Part shown: piece by piece, positions 62,032 to 64,000 of the stretch
Position numbering within the stretch: the stretch's first letter is position 1
Layout of the letters: every line of letters begins with the position of its first letter
Source: Pseudarthrobacter enclensis
GTDB lineage: Bacteria; Actinomycetota; Actinomycetes; Actinomycetales; Micrococcaceae
NCBI RefSeq assembly: GCF_001457025.1
Contig: NZ_KQ758602.1
Coordinates: forward strand, 310,001 to 374,000
Reading direction: 5' to 3'
DNA length: 64,000 nt
The notes under the pieces: generated by a model
Database searches by the model: none
What the model was told of the DNA's origin: nothing
Seen by the model: only the letters and a program-made list of their open reading frames with translations
Made by a program: the position numbers and the translations under genes

Positions 62032-64000
62032 ATGAGTACGGACACGAGTACGGACACCCGCGCGGACGGACTGCACGTCGCCGACAGCCACGACCTGATC
62101 AGAGTCCAGGGCGCCCGCGAGAACAACCTCAAGGACGTCAGCCTGGACCTGCCCAAGCGCCGACTGACTGTGTTTACCGGCGTCTCCGGCTCGGGAAAAA
62201 GCTCCCTGGTGTTCGCCACCATCGCGGCCGAATCCCAGCGCATGATCAATGAAACCTACAGCGCGTTCGTGCAGGGGTTCATGCCCAGCCTGGCCCGCCC
62301 GGACGTGGACCGGCTGGAGGGCCTGACCACGGCGATCATCGTGGACCAGGAACGGATGGGCGCCAACCCGCGCTCCACCGTAGGCACCGCCACCGATGCC
62401 AATGCCATGCTGCGGATCCTGTTCAGCCGCCTGGGCCAGCCGTACGTGGGGCCGCCCACCGCCTTTTCCTTCAACGTGCCCACCCGCAAGGCCAGCGGCA
62501 TCATGAGCACCGAAAAGGGCGGCCGGGTGGAGAAGAACGTGGTCCGGCAGGTCACGTACCTGGGCGGCATGTGCCCCCGGTGCGAAGGCATGGGCAACGT
62601 CAGCGACATCGACCGGACCGCCCTGTATGACGATTCGAAGACCCTGGCCGAAGGCGCCCTGACCGTTCCGGGCTATTCCATGGACGGCTGGTACGGCCGC
62701 CTGTTCGAGGGGATGGGCCTGCCGATGGACAAGGCGATCGCCAAGTTCACCGCCAAGCAGCTGGACACCATGCTCTATGCCGAACCCACCAAGATCAAGG
62801 TGGAGGGCGTCAACCTCACCTTCGAGGGGATCATCCCCAAGATCCAGAAGTCCATGCTGTCCAAGGACGTCGAGGCCATGCAGCCGCACGTGCGCCGCTT
62901 CGTGGAACGCGCCGTCACGTTCGCCACCTGCCCGGAGTGCAACGGCACGCGGCTCACGCCAGAGGCCCTGGGCTCGAAGATCAACGGCAAGAGCATCGCG
63001 GACCTGTGCACCATGCAGATCAGCGACCTCGCCGGGTGGATCCGGAACCTGGACGAGCCCTCCGTCCGGCCCCTGCTGGCCGGGCTCCGGGACCTGCTGG
63101 ACTCCTTTACCGAAATCGGCCTGGGCTACCTGTCCCTGGACCGCCCGGCCGGAACCCTCTCCGGCGGCGAGGCGCAGCGCACCAAGATGATCCGGCACCT
63201 GGGTTCCTCGCTGACGGATGTCACTTACGTCTTCGACGAGCCCACCATCGGCCTGCACCCGCACGACATCGAGCGGATGAACAACCTCCTGCTGCAGCTG
63301 CGCGACAAAGGCAACACCGTCCTGGTGGTGGAGCACAAACCGGAGACGATCGCCATTGCCGACCACGTCGTCGACCTCGGCCCCCTGGCCGGCACCGGCG
63401 GCGGCGAGATTGTCTACGAAGGCGACGTCGACGGGCTGCGTTCCAGCGATACCGTCACCGGCCGGCACATCGGCTACCGGGCCCGGCTCAAGGAATCCGT
63501 CCGCCCCGCCACGGGGGCGCTGGAGATCCGCGGCGCTTCCACCAACAACCTGAAGAGCGTGGACGTTGACGTGCCGCTGGGCGTGCTGTGCGTGGTGACG
63601 GGCGTGGCCGGGTCCGGCAAGAGTTCGCTGATCCACGGGTCGCTGGCCAAGCGCGAGGGCGTGATTGTCATCGACCAGGGTGCCATCAAGGGGTCCCGGC
63701 GCAGCAACCCCGCCACCTACACCGGGCTGCTGGAGCCGGTGCGCAAGGCGTTCGCCAAGGCCAACGGCGTCAAGCCCGCACTGTTCAGCGCCAATTCGGA
63801 AGGTGCCTGCCCCACCTGCAACGGCGCCGGCGTGATCTTCACCGAGCTCGGCGTCATGGCCACGGTGGAGTCCACCTGCGAGGACTGTGAAGGCCGCCGG
63901 TTTCAGGCCGCGGTGCTCGAGTACACGCTGGGCGGCAGCAGCATCGCCGATGTCTTCGACATGTCCGTGGACGCCGCGCTGCAGTACTTCGCCGAGGGCG
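62032..64000 (+). CDS. UvrA2-like excinuclease subunit (drug-resistance type), cut by window end
   Basis: The frame opens at ATG 62032 and is still open at 64000 after 656 codons. It is UvrA-like: VQGARENNLKDVSLDLP, Walker A GVSGSGKSS, the ABC signature LSGGEAQR, DEPTIGLHPHD, then a second ATP-binding half with GVAGSGKSS. Zinc-finger pairs are visible in CPRCEGMG, CPECNGTR, CPTCNGAG and CEDCEGRR. The region between the first Walker A and zinc finger is shorter than in UvrA and lacks a clear UvrB-binding domain, as in class II UvrA2/DrrC proteins linked to drug and DNA-damage tolerance. It follows the VOC gene after 81 bases. Confidence 0.88.
   Translation, partial: MSTDTSTDTRADGLHVADSHDLIRVQGARENNLKDVSLDLPKRRLTVFTGVSGSGKSSLVFATIAAESQRMINETYSAFVQGFMPSLARPDVDRLEGLTTAIIVDQERMGANPRSTVGTATDANAMLRILFSRLGQPYVGPPTAFSFNVPTRKASGIMSTEKGGRVEKNVVRQVTYLGGMCPRCEGMGNVSDIDRTALYDDSKTLAEGALTVPGYSMDGWYGRLFEGMGLPMDKAIAKFTAKQLDTMLYAEPTKIKVEGVNLTFEGIIPKIQKSMLSKDVEAMQPHVRRFVERAVTFATCPECNGTRLTPEALGSKINGKSIADLCTMQISDLAGWIRNLDEPSVRPLLAGLRDLLDSFTEIGLGYLSLDRPAGTLSGGEAQRTKMIRHLGSSLTDVTYVFDEPTIGLHPHDIERMNNLLLQLRDKGNTVLVVEHKPETIAIADHVVDLGPLAGTGGGEIVYEGDVDGLRSSDTVTGRHIGYRARLKESVRPATGALEIRGASTNNLKSVDVDVPLGVLCVVTGVAGSGKSSLIHGSLAKREGVIVIDQGAIKGSRRSNPATYTGLLEPVRKAFAKANGVKPALFSANSEGACPTCNGAGVIFTELGVMATVESTCEDCEGRRFQAAVLEYTLGGSSIADVFDMSVDAALQYFAEG

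Noticed and set aside
61558..63636. A 692-codon open frame on the - strand
   Set aside because: It runs antisense to the VOC and UvrA2-like genes, whose motifs are clear. The antisense product is low-complexity.

Overview
The window is high-GC actinobacterial DNA. Dense genes, GTG/TTG starts, ATGA stop-start overlaps, a DUF4193 protein, an LCP protein with a LytR_C tail and the overall gene families point to the Micrococcaceae, most likely an Arthrobacter, Pseudarthrobacter or Paenarthrobacter chromosome. I saw no tRNA, rRNA, CRISPR array or complete insertion sequence.

Layout. 1-3.6 kb: a sulfide/persulfide detoxification locus (MBL-fold hydrolase, thioredoxin, three rhodanese proteins, TauE/SafE exporter, CstR-type repressor, DUF302) with palindromic operators in two control regions. 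3.7-8.3 kb: MarR regulator, PfkB sugar kinase, esterase, cyclodeaminase-like protein, AEC transporter. 8.4-14.7 kb: a nucleoside salvage operon (nucleoside hydrolase, MFS importer, ribokinase) with twin LacI-type operators and a LacI gene nearby, plus an XRE-cupin regulator and an EamA exporter. 14.8-17.5 kb: RelA/SpoT-domain protein, tiny membrane protein, GAF histidine kinase. 17.5-24 kb: a 5-oxoprolinase/lactam operon (PxpA, MHS transporter, fused PxpB-PxpC, biotin carboxylase-BCCP) divergent from a GntR repressor. 24-27 kb: PAS-ANTAR protein and small conserved proteins. 27.1-32.1 kb: Zur-controlled AztABCD zinc import with two AztD-type propeller lipoproteins.

32.2-38.3 kb is an accessory stretch: SMR exporter, frameshifted membrane protein, DUF4193 protein lacking a normal start, serine recombinase, three unrecognised proteins, tandem repeat, flavin reductase. 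38.5-44.6 kb is an ABC importer of the nitrate/sulfonate/taurine class, an aconitase-family enzyme with an altered Fe-S motif, and an MFS transporter. 44.8-54 kb is a carboxylic-acid catabolic region: GntP-type permease with a His-rich loop, class III CoA-transferase, HMG-CoA-lyase-family enzyme, IclR regulator, MatC-type permease, LeuC/LeuD-type hydro-lyase and two paralogous small proteins. A pathway that hydrates an unsaturated dicarboxylate, activates it with CoA and cleaves it (for example citraconate, citramalate, citramalyl-CoA, then pyruvate and acetyl-CoA) fits the gene set, but the substrate is inferred.

54.2-64 kb returns to core-like content: LCP cell-wall ligase, PEP synthase with its regulatory kinase/phosphorylase, a sugar isomerase behind a LacI-type operator, a small membrane protein, and an AraC-VOC-UvrA2 operon that runs off the end. 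Three genes (thioredoxin, a DUF1508-like protein, a membrane protein) each need a single-base correction to read through. They may be real pseudogenes or residual sequence errors.
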